Shown here piece by piece: positions 56,516-64,000 of a stretch of 64,000 nucleotides of DNA. Each line of letters starts with the position of its first letter. Position 1 is the first letter of the stretch. The stretch is from DASQDN01 sp963825845. Lineage in GTDB: Bacteria; Acidobacteriota; Terriglobia; Bryobacterales; Bryobacteraceae. The stretch lies in the NCBI GenBank assembly GCA_963825845.1, contig CAWGVL010000029.1:134123-198122 (forward strand), written 5' to 3'. Under the pieces are notes generated by a model, which saw only the letters and a list, made by a program, of their open reading frames with translations, ran no database searches and was not told the DNA's origin. The position numbers were made by a program, and so were the translations under genes.

Positions 56516-57415
56516 TTAACGGACGCGATTCGGCAACCTGTATCGCAGGTAGAGATGGTCCGCGCTCTGCTTTACGCTGACGATCTTCAACCAAGGCGCT
56601 GTCTGCGGAACGAATTCCGTGCCTGAGATCACGCCTGGCCGCTGCCCGTTGAGGCCCCGTCCGGCGAATTGCGGAGCCACAGTGAGAAAGAGTTCATCCA
56701 AGCAGCCATGCGCCACAAAATCGCCGAAAAGAGTGGGGCCGCCCTCGTGCAGCAGGTGCTTCACGGCGAATTCCTCACGCAGGAGTTTCAGGATCGATAC
56801 AGGAGTTATCTTGCCGCCACGACCGTCAAGCACTCTTGCTTCAACCGTGGAGAGCGATTCCAACCCGTTGCTTGCAAGCCGTTCTCCGCCGTTCGGCGAA
56901 GTAATGATAAGAGTTCTCACTTCTGGCGTGCAGAACACGGCCCTTTCGAGGTCAACGGCTCCGCTGCCGGTCACGATTACATTCAGTGGCGGCTCTGGCT
57001 TGTTCAGCGACCCCAGGCGATAGCGTGCGTACAACTCACGGGCCTCCGGATACACGTGTTCCGGCAGCCAGAGATGTCCCGCCGCGGTATCTCGAAGCGT
57101 GCCCGCGCCGACAATGATCGCATCCGCGGATGCGCGAAGCAGACCCATGATGAAGCGATCCGCCGCGTTGAATCCGCTGATTTCCCCGCCGCCGGATCCA
57201 CCGGGAATCTCGTAACTGACAACTCCATCCAGCGTGCTGACGAAGTTGCCGATCACATAAGTTCGATCCGGATCCGCCGAGAATCGCAGATCTCCCGAAT
57301 ACAGAGTTCTCAGGTCCTCCGGTAGAACGCGGTCGTCGAGCGCTCCTTCCTTATCGAGTAATGTTGTGATCTGTTCCATTTGGCCCATGTATTGCTTGGA
57401 TACATTGTGCGGCAT
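56516..57415 (-). CDS. RibD C-terminal domain (dihydrofolate reductase-like) protein
   Basis: 299 residues of the RibD_C pyrimidine-reductase family, without the deaminase domain. Motifs: YVIGNFVSTLDGVVSY, FIMGLLRASADAIIVGAGTL, LIITSPNGGERLA, KHLLHEGGPTLFG and LDELFLTVAPQFAGR. Such proteins bind NADPH and reduce a pyrimidine or related substrate; stand-alone members are often not riboflavin enzymes. The start is uncertain; ATGs at 57415, 57388 and 57379 are all possible. It is about 110 bp upstream of dps in the same direction. Confidence 0.82.
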   Translation of the reverse strand: MPHNVSKQYMGQMEQITTLLDKEGALDDRVLPEDLRTLYSGDLRFSADPDRTYVIGNFVSTLDGVVSYEIPGGSGGGEISGFNAADRFIMGLLRASADAIIVGAGTLRDTAAGHLWLPEHVYPEARELYARYRLGSLNKPEPPLNVIVTGSGAVDLERAVFCTPEVRTLIITSPNGGERLASNGLESLSTVEARVLDGRGGKITPVSILKLLREEFAVKHLLHEGGPTLFGDFVAHGCLDELFLTVAPQFAGRGLNGQRPGVISGTEFVPQTAPWLKIVSVKQSADHLYLRYRLPNRVR

Positions 57416-57457
57416 CGGCCCTCACCAAAAGTCGCCATGCCAGGTTGATGGAGTAAT

Positions 57458-57835
57458 ATGATCGCAACGAAACGCGTGTACGAAGAAACACGGGCCAAAG
57501 GCAAAACGTTCCTCGTTGAGCGGCTTTGGCCACGCGGCATAAAGAAAGAAGATCTGGACTATGATGAGTGGCTCAAACATGTAGCGCCGAGTACCGAGCT
57601 TCGAAAGTGGTTTTCGCACGACGCCGCTAAGTACGAGGAGTTCCGGAGCAAGTATTACAAGGAACTTGACGCGCACCCGGAAGCCTGGCAGCCGGTTCTA
57701 GCTGCTGCGCGGAAAGGGACGGCCACGCTACTGTATAGTTCCCATGATGCCGAGCACAACAATGCTGTCGCGCTGAAGCAGTACCTCGAAGCAAAACTGG
57801 GAAGAGAGAAACCGCAGCCGCTCAAAACGAGTTGA
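57458..57835 (+). CDS. DUF488 family protein
   Basis: 125 residues. DUF488 marks: KRVYEETRAKGKTFLVERLW, WPRGIKKEDLDYDEWLKHVAPS, LRKWFSHD, FRSKYYKEL and TATLLYSSHDAEHNNAVAL. Function is unproven; structures suggest a nucleotide- or metal-binding pocket. It diverges from the RibD-like gene with a 42-bp gap that must hold both promoters, and its end overlaps the GAPDH remnant. Confidence 0.88.
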   Translation: MIATKRVYEETRAKGKTFLVERLWPRGIKKEDLDYDEWLKHVAPSTELRKWFSHDAAKYEEFRSKYYKELDAHPEAWQPVLAAARKGTATLLYSSHDAEHNNAVALKQYLEAKLGREKPQPLKTS

Positions 57836-58650
57836 TCGCCTGTCGAACCATCTCGTTGGCATCTCCTCACTCATTGTCATACCGGGTCATGATTTTGACG
57901 ACATCCTGATCCACTACCTGGGTCAAGCTCGGATCGACAATAGAGGCATAGGACTGTCGAATGATGTCGGAAGATGCGATCCGTGAAGACCCGAGTGACC
58001 TCTTCCACGGAGGTGCCGTGGACAGTAACAAAGACGATATCCGCCAAAGATCCAACCGGCACTAGCGCCCGGACCGCCACGCCATCGAACTTGCCTTTGT
58101 ATTCCGGCAGCGCACGAGTCGTCGCAATTGGCGCTCCTGTACCCGCAAGCACAAGATCGGCGGCGCCGGCGCGGCCTCTGCGTTCCTTCTTGCCGGATCG
58201 ACAATCGATTGATTGGCCGTGTAAGCGTGGATCGTCATCATGACCTTCTTGATACCGATTCTTCGTCCCATGATTTCGATATCCGGTGTGATGCAGTTCG
58301 TGGTGCAGCTTGCGCAAGACACGATCTGTGCTGGTGCCTCATGCGATTCGTTCAGTGCGTAGACTAATGTCGGGGATGTCATCGCTTTTCGCTTGGAGCC
58401 GACAGGATGACAAAACGCGCCCCTGCCTCGATCTGCTTGACGAGATCGTCTCGCCTTGTGAACACAGGTGTACACTCGAACACGACGTCGATTACTCATC
58501 AGACCCCAAGGCAGCTTCGCCGGTTCACGTTCGCTCAGAACCGGATAGTCGATGCCATCAATATTCAAACGTCCGTCCCGGGCGTGGATCTCCCTGGTCC
58601 ATCTTCCATAACGGTATCGAATTTAAAAGGTAAGCGAGATCATCAGCGGG
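57822..58650 (-). pseudogene. Glyceraldehyde-3-phosphate dehydrogenase, broken
   Basis: Homology runs along the minus strand through all frames: NVLPADDLAYLL, NIDGIDYPVLSEREPAKLPW, TLVYALNESHEAP, the catalytic block SCASCTTNC, GIKKVMMTIHAYTANQSIVD, PEYKGKFDGVAVRALVPVGSLADIVF, then RQSYASIVDPSLTQVVD and MTRYDNE. A TGA at 57867-57869 replaces the conserved Trp of NEWG, and the frame continues to EMVRQAINSF. The first ~30 residues (Rossmann GxGRIGR) are not found. At least five lesions make an active enzyme unlikely, though the domain order is complete otherwise. Confidence 0.75.
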
Positions 58651-58960
58651 CAACACATTCGTCCACAGACGTGAGACGAAGCGCGGGGTTGTCCAGCATT
58701 TGTCTGTCCCCTGACGATTCATTCAGCAATCGCACGGCCGCTTTGATTTCAAACTCTGCGATCACACCCTTCTGTGGTGGAGCGACGCGTGCAATCTCTC
58801 ACATCTTATGGCAGGGAGGTTGATATGAGTCTAGTTACCTTCCGTCGCAAAATAGGCAACTCTGACTTGGGCGGGCGATCGTCGCGTGCTTTCTGAGATT
58901 CAGAAATGGGACTTCTCCGGCGTCGACTCCGGAGCGGAGCCGCCGGCGGCGTCCGGCCTT
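58651..58960. other. Stretch between GAPDH remnant and transposase
   Basis: About 310 bp. No gene recognised. It should contain the left end of the ISNCY-type element, but I could not define an inverted repeat with confidence. Confidence 0.35.
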
Positions 58961-60358
58961 TCATGCTCTCGCCGCCAATGCATTGCCCATGTTGATCAAG
59001 GTATCGGCGAGAACACCCAACCCTACCCAGCGCTTCATCCCGTCTTCGCCTCGATAGCGACAGCGGTTGAGTCCATGCCGGCGCTTGAGTACACTGATTC
59101 GGCCTTCGCAGCCGGTGCGCCAGCGTTGCGCTTTCTTGAACCATCGGGTCTTTTCTTTTACCTTGCGCTCAACGCTACGAGTGCTTCGGTTCGGGATGGC
59201 AACCCATTTCACACCTTGCTCCTGCGCGGCTCGTTCCTGGACCTGTGAGTAATAGCCCGCATCCGCTGTTGCCAAATTCGGCGCGCGGCCCAGAATCTGC
59301 TTATGTGTTGCCACTGCCTCGGCGAAGAGTTCGCGATCGCTCGGGCGCTTGTCGAACACATCGTAGTGCGTGACGATCTGGTTCTCGGCTTCCAGCAGTT
59401 GCACCATCTTGCCGAACTCGGTTGGTTTGCTCGCCTTGCCTTTGCGAATGATCTCGGTATGCGGCTCGAACAAGCTCACGATCTTGCCCGGCAACTGCGT
59501 CACACCATCGAAGATGCGCACCTTGGTCTGCTTCACCACTTGCCGGACCCGGCCCGCCATGACGCTCAAATGCTCGCGCAAACTCCGCAGATCTTTCTGC
59601 TTCTTGGCAGGCATTTGCTCGACTTCGGCGATTACTCGTTTGGCATCATTGAGGACTTGGCGTGAGTAGCGGAGCAGTTCCCGATATTGCTTCTTGCGCT
59701 TGGCCTCACCTTCCGGACCCTTATGGCGGCTGGCCGTGGCAATCGCGATAACCCGCTTGTTGATGCTCCCCGTCCGGTTCCGCACCTTACGTTTCAGCTT
59801 GCCACCAGTCTCTCGCTCGATCTTTTTCATGGTGCGCGTCAACACGCGCGCTCCATCACCGAGCATGCTGGAGTCGGTCGGATAATCAATGTTGGTCTCC
59901 ACCACTGTGGTGTCGACGCGCATCTTCCTCCCTCGAATCACGCCCTTCTGCTGAGCGATCTCAACCAGCCGCCTATGCAGTTCCGCGATCACCTCTCCGC
60001 CCAGCGCTTGTGCGATTCGTGCCAGCGTCTTGGCGTCCGGCACCTTGCCCAGACCGATGCGGGCGAAGTCGCGGTAGGCGAGGTTCATTCGCACCTCACG
60101 TTCCAGCACATCGAAGCTCCAGTTGCGAACATGCTTGAGCAGCAGGAGACGCAGTACTATTTCAGCCGGTGTTTGCGACCGGCCCTTGGTGGCACTGTAT
60201 TCATGCCGCTTGCCTTGCGCCTCGAACACCTGCTGGATAAGTTCTTCGTCTTCCAGAACAGAGTCGGCTTCCATCATCCACGGTTCCCAAAGCGCACGGA
60301 CATCCTCGTCCACAATGCCTTCCCAGAGTGTTCGTTGCCCTTGTTTGCGGCGCGTCAT
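58961..60358 (-). CDS. ISNCY-type transposase
   Basis: 465 residues from the ATG at 60358 (MTRRKQGQRTLWEG). It is intact. An N-terminal DUF772-like region (QTPAEIVLRLLLLKHVRNWSF) precedes a DDE core: RVDTTVVETNIDYPTDSSML (first Asp), LATADAGYYSQVQER (second Asp) and RTGCEGRISVLKRRHGLNR (Glu). Length and motifs fit the ISNCY group common in Acidobacteria. It separates the GAPDH remnant from the transaldolase remnant. Its good condition contrasts with the broken genes on both sides. Confidence 0.85.
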   Translation of the reverse strand: MTRRKQGQRTLWEGIVDEDVRALWEPWMMEADSVLEDEELIQQVFEAQGKRHEYSATKGRSQTPAEIVLRLLLLKHVRNWSFDVLEREVRMNLAYRDFARIGLGKVPDAKTLARIAQALGGEVIAELHRRLVEIAQQKGVIRGRKMRVDTTVVETNIDYPTDSSMLGDGARVLTRTMKKIERETGGKLKRKVRNRTGSINKRVIAIATASRHKGPEGEAKRKKQYRELLRYSRQVLNDAKRVIAEVEQMPAKKQKDLRSLREHLSVMAGRVRQVVKQTKVRIFDGVTQLPGKIVSLFEPHTEIIRKGKASKPTEFGKMVQLLEAENQIVTHYDVFDKRPSDRELFAEAVATHKQILGRAPNLATADAGYYSQVQERAAQEQGVKWVAIPNRSTRSVERKVKEKTRWFKKAQRWRTGCEGRISVLKRRHGLNRCRYRGEDGMKRWVGLGVLADTLINMGNALAARA

Positions 60359-60489
60359 GATCCATTGTGCGGCCACTCTGAAACAGGATCAATAGTGAAT
60401 GTTTTAGCACCAACCGCACTGCCCAAATCTTCGCCCGTCAGGCGCTCAGCGGTCCATTTTGCGATGAAAAGTAATTAGCAGGACGTCGT

Positions 60490-61641
60490 ATGGAGAATCG
60501 AGAGATCACTACTGCTCTCGCGGATTTGCTCAAGCAGGGCCAGTCAATCTGGCTCGATTACATTCGCCGAAGTCTGCTCATGGGCCATGGGCTCAAACAC
60601 TTCATCCGCGAAGATGGACTGAGCGGAGTCACCAGCAACCCGAATATTTTTGAGAAGGCGATCGACGGCAGCGCGGAGTATGACGAGGGGTCTCTAGCAC
60701 ATGCTGGAACGCGACTCGCATATGGATCCGCGCGCGATCTACGACACACTCGCTATCGAGGATGTGCGCACCGCCGCTGGTTTCCTGCGGTCCGCATATC
60801 AGGAAAGCAGCGGCGCCGATGGCTTCGTCAGCCTGGAGCCTCCACCTCAACTTACGAGAGACACCACCGGCACGGTTTCGGAAGCTCGCCGTCTCTGGCA
60901 CGCAGTGAACGTTCCCAATTTGATGATCAAGGTCGTAGCCGGCCGCGAAGGGATTCCGGCCATCGAGCAGCTCATCGGAGAGGGATCAACGTGAACATCA
61001 CATTGATGTTTTCGCAGCGGCACTACGAAGAGGTGGCCCAGGCTTATCTACGGGGCCTCGCGCGCTGCCGCCAACCCGGCAACATCGCGTCGGTCGCTTC
61101 ATTCTTCGTGAGCCGTATCGATTCCGTGGTCGATCGTGCACACGAGGCCAACGGCTCGGCAGAAGCATTGGCGTTGCGGGGCAAGATTGCTATCGCCAAC
61201 ACCAAGGTTGCTTACCGGCGCTTTCGTGAAATCTTCCATGGCGACGCGTTTGCGGCGCTCCGGCAGCGTGGAGTTCATCCTCGGCGTGTCATGTGGGCGA
61301 GCACGGGAGTCAAGAACCCCGAATAGCGGGACGTCCTCTATGTCGAAGAGCTCATTGGGCCTGAAACCGTCAATACCCTTCCCCCGACACCCTCGAAGCC
61401 TTTCGACAGCACGGACACGTTAGGGGCGCAACTGTGCTCTAAAAATGTCGGAGAGGCGGACGAGCAGTTGCGCAGATTGCGATCTCTCAAGATCGATCTG
61501 GATGATATAACCGAAAAGCTGCAACTGGACGGCATTGCCGCCTTTGCCGCAGCATACGATAAGGTATTGGCGGCACGCGACAAGAAGAGCCATGGCATCA
61601 TTGCTAGAAAACCGGACCGGCAGCCCCTCGAGCGCTTGTAA
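60490..61641 (+). pseudogene. Transaldolase, broken
   Basis: The first part reads LLKQGQSIWLDYIRRSLL, GLSGVTSNPNIFEKAI; later frames give YDTLAIEDVRTAAGFLR, NVPNLMIKVVAGREGIPAIEQL (Schiff-base Lys), GINVNITLMFSQRHYEEVAQ, SVASFFVSRIDSVVD and KVAYRRFREIF. After a TAG at 61324-61326, which replaces a Tyr in KNPExRDVLYVEELIGPETVN, it ends with VGEADEQLRRLRSLKIDLDD. Multiple frame changes occur. Transaldolase links glycolysis with the pentose phosphate pathway; in relatives it can be fused to glucose-6-phosphate isomerase, which is not seen here. Confidence 0.8.
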
Positions 61642-61849
61642 GCCACACGGCGCCCGAAAAGGTCCAGGACTGTGCGCTAACAACCACGCCCATGAAGCTG
61701 GATAAGACGAGCATGTCGATTACGAACGTTCATATCACCGTGATGAACGGACTATTGCCGACCTGACGCCTGTGTCGCATACTCGTGTTAATGCCCGCGG
61801 GATTCATGGCTGAAACTTCACCCGATCCAAGGATTGAGGTTGGTTGATT
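61642..61849. other. Short intergenic stretch
   Basis: About 208 bp between the transaldolase remnant and the glycosyltransferase. No gene; GAGGTTGG just before 61850 is the ribosome binding site of the next gene. Confidence 0.4.
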
Positions 61850-62983
61850 ATGGCTGCGCAATCAACAATTCGCGAAACCATATCACGACCGGCCTATGGC
61901 TCCGCTTGGAGCCGTGGTGCGCAGGCCGTGCGGTTCGACTTCATAACGGCCATTCCCCAGGATGTGTATCGCGGCAGCGGTTGTTTTGTTGGAATTCAGA
62001 CGCTCGCAAAGGCTCTGTGCCAGCTCAACTGCGACGTTGAGATGATAGCTCCTCGTCACCATCTCCCCGTGTTGATGCTTGAGCGCATTATCTTCAACGA
62101 ATCTTTGCGATGGCGCACGTTCAGGCCGGACGCAATCACCGTCGGCTTTGATGCAGACGCTTACTCCATAGCGGGACACAAACGACGCCCCCACATCGCC
62201 TCAATCAAAGGTGTGATAGCAGACGTAATCCCGTTTGAACGCGGCGCGGAAAAGGCTAGTGTGATTTTCCAAGCTCACCTCGAAAAGCTGCATGCGCGGC
62301 GGGCTGATCTCGTGACAACCCCAAGCCGGTATTGCGCGCAACGCCTCGACGAACTTTACGGCGCGACAAACGCCATCGTCATCCCGGAACTGATTGACCT
62401 GGAGCGATGGCAGGGTCTTCTGCGGCAAGCGGATTCACGTCCGGTATCGGAACGTTTCACTGTGCTTTGTGTTTGCCGCTTCTATGCGCGAAAACGCGTC
62501 GATCTTCTATTGCGTGCCGCAGCGATGCTTAGGGAGGCAATTCCTGAACTCGAAATTCGAATCGTTGGTGGAGGGATGGAAAAAGCCCACCTTTGGAGTT
62601 TATGGCGTGAACTGCATCTCGAATCAGTCGTGAAATGGATTGGAGACGTGACGCACGGCGAACTGGCCGCTGAGTACCAGCGAGCGGACATATTTTGTCT
62701 GCCCAGCATTCAAGAGGGGTTCGGGATCGTTTTTCTGGAGGCAATGGCGGCTGGCAAACCAATTGTCGCAGCACGGGCGGCGGCGGTCCCGGAAGTGGTC
62801 GAGCACGGCTGCCTCGTTGAGCCGGATAGCGCCGAGGCCCTGGCCGCGGCGATTGAGAGTCTGTACTCCGATAGCGCGCTAAGAAGGCATTTAACAATAA
62901 AAGGCATGCAGGCGGTTCAGCAATTTGCAATGCACCGAGTGGCGCTGTCGTTTCTGGAAGCGGTGTCGCGTCTGCTCACGTGA
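61850..62983 (+). CDS. Group 1 (GT4-type) glycosyltransferase
   Basis: 377 residues from the ATG at 61850. The GT-B fold is evident: RGSGCFVGIQTLAKAL at the N-terminal donor side, VTTPSRYCAQRL, VLCVCRFYARKRVDLLLRA, EIRIVGGG, and the nucleotide-sugar site LPSIQEGFGIVFLEAMAAGKPIV (EX7E). It transfers a sugar from an activated donor, probably to a surface glycan or a compatible-solute acceptor. It is intact and overlaps the next gene by one base, so they are co-transcribed. Confidence 0.87.
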   Translation: MAAQSTIRETISRPAYGSAWSRGAQAVRFDFITAIPQDVYRGSGCFVGIQTLAKALCQLNCDVEMIAPRHHLPVLMLERIIFNESLRWRTFRPDAITVGFDADAYSIAGHKRRPHIASIKGVIADVIPFERGAEKASVIFQAHLEKLHARRADLVTTPSRYCAQRLDELYGATNAIVIPELIDLERWQGLLRQADSRPVSERFTVLCVCRFYARKRVDLLLRAAAMLREAIPELEIRIVGGGMEKAHLWSLWRELHLESVVKWIGDVTHGELAAEYQRADIFCLPSIQEGFGIVFLEAMAAGKPIVAARAAAVPEVVEHGCLVEPDSAEALAAAIESLYSDSALRRHLTIKGMQAVQQFAMHRVALSFLEAVSRLLT

Positions 62984-64000
62984 TGAGCACTGAATCCATC
63001 GATGAGCACAGTGCTACGGAGAGTCCACCGCGGTTCGCAGGCGGTCCTTACGTCTTGGCGACCGCCGCTGTAATACGATCGGCGCTGCTGCGGCTGGCAG
63101 TAGATCCCTTCGTGCATGATGAAGCGCTCTCCTGATTTTCGCCTTCGGGGTAGTCATTGCCGGCCTATATGGCGGTTTCAGCGCGGGAATCGCCGCAACT
63201 GTCCTGCGCATTCCTGTAGCAGACTACCTTTTCATTCAACCTCGATACACTTTCTTCGTCTACGATCCGCCGAGCCAATCAATCATGCTCATTGCATTCG
63301 CGCTGCTCGGAGTGCTATTGAGCGGCATCATCGAACGGCTAAATCGAGCGAGAGAGCATCTGCACCGGACTGCTTTGGACTTGTCCAAGGCGAACGCGCA
63401 GTTAGTAGAGAACGAACGCGGATTGGCGAAAAGCGAAGAGCGGTTCCGAATGGCGACAGAAGCGGCCAACGAAGCGATTTGGGAGTGGAACCTCGAAAGG
63501 AAACCGCCGTGTGGAGTGAGACGTATATCAAGAATTACGGGCGACCAAGTGTTGCCGCGTCAGGTATGGGGTGGTGGAAAGATCACATCCACCCGGAAAA
63601 GCGCGAATCGGTTGTCGAAGATCTTAGGGCAGCGGTGGACGGAACAGGCGATGCCTGGGCATCGGAATACCGCTTTCGTCGCGTGTACGGAACGTGGGCG
63701 CACATTTACGATCGGGCTTGCATTGCGCGAAACGCGGACGGCAGAGCTTGGCGCACGATCGGCGCGATGTTGGACGTTACGGAAACGGTGCTTGCCCGGG
63801 AGGCTTTGCAGGAGAGCGAAGTCCGCCTGACCACACTGGCTGCGATGGTTCCTGAAATCCTCTACAGCGCTGCTCCGAACGGCACGGCTGACTACGTAAG
63901 CAAGCGATTTGCGGATTATAGTGGACTGCCTGTGGAAACATTGCGAGGCCAGGGATGGCTTAATATCGTGCATCCCGATGACCGGGAATCAGCCGCATCC
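62983..64000 (+). CDS. DUF4118/PAS sensor histidine kinase, N-terminal part, two frameshifts
   Basis: Begins at an ATG sharing one base with the glycosyltransferase stop and runs off the right edge. An N-terminal DUF4118 membrane domain (YVLATAAVIRSALLRLAVD, VVIAGLYGGFSAGIAATVL, YLFIQPRYTFFVY, MLIAFALLGVLLSGIIERLN) leads to a coiled linker and a PAS domain (RFRMATEAANEAIWEWNL; later SETYIKNYG, WASEYRFRRVYG). A second PAS starts at LTTLAAMVPEILYSA. The frame changes near 63131 and 63505. The kinase core is outside the window. Likely a membrane-bound sensor; the receiver at 53841 is a possible partner. Confidence 0.8.

Noticed and set aside
58870..60470. Inverted repeats of the ISNCY-type element
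   Set aside because: Only weak, gapped similarity between the flanks; ends could not be placed with confidence.
37488..61326. Recoding of TGA as Trp or selenocysteine
   Set aside because: Intact genes here use TGA as a normal stop (for example ccoO, the PSD1 gene at 18854, UxuA), and the internal stops lie in genes with other lesions; no SECIS-like hairpin was recognised.

Overview
The window looks like a chromosomal segment of an acidobacterium, most likely a Solibacter/Bryobacter relative. This is inferred from gene content, not from a marker gene. The clues are Oar-like TonB receptors with an N-terminal carboxypeptidase-regulatory-like domain, planctomycete-type cytochromes (DUF1549/DUF1553, DUF1587-1592-1588-1585) paired with DUF1501 or DUF1552 proteins, a PEP-CTERM protein, and many Tat-exported catabolic enzymes. 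I saw no tRNA, rRNA or CRISPR array.

Region 1 (1-12 kb): a leftward block holding a PSD1-type cytochrome, DUF1501 protein, a small exported protein, a DUF1587-to-1585 cytochrome, a DUF1552 protein, an ankyrin-repeat protein and an exported TIM-barrel isomerase, next to the tail of a class-III aminotransferase. Region 2 (12-16 kb) is accessory: a Tat-exported DOPA-dioxygenase-like protein, a decayed integrase, a PEP-CTERM protein and an IS3 remnant. Region 3 (16-20 kb) is a second PSD1/DUF1501 pair.

Region 4 (20-43 kb) is the most coherent unit. Two transcription units diverge from a 64-bp promoter at 32717-32780. Leftward: an enolase-superfamily dehydratase, a GntR-LacI hybrid regulator, an MlrC-like protein, a glucarate dehydratase, DUF3311 plus a sodium/solute symporter, a TonB receptor, and a sulfatase-fold protein with TPRs. 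Rightward: a TonB receptor, UxuA-type mannonate dehydratase, a class-III aminotransferase, two more enolase-superfamily enzymes, a formylglycine-type sulfatase and a mutarotase. A TGGTCNGACCA palindrome in the divergent promoter recurs upstream of the region-3 pair, and a degenerate tandem version lies upstream of the leftward TonB gene, each about 33-37 bp before a start codon. I infer a regulon for import and breakdown of sugar acids, perhaps from sulfated glycans.

Region 5 (43.5-48 kb) holds a recombinase fragment, a PAS-LuxR regulator and an IS630-type element interrupted by an IS5/IS1182-type element, both with readable inverted repeats and target duplications. Region 6 (48-64 kb) is an energy and stress cluster: ccoS-ccoN-ccoO-cytochrome c-copper ATPase, then a receiver protein, hemerythrin, AlkA-like glycosylase, Dps, RibD-like reductase, DUF488, GAPDH, an ISNCY-type transposase, transaldolase, a glycosyltransferase and a DUF4118/PAS sensor kinase that runs off the window.

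Many otherwise full-length genes carry single-base frameshifts, several at short homopolymers. Either the assembly has indel errors or parts of the segment are decaying. Frameshifted genes are given as one feature spanning all frames.
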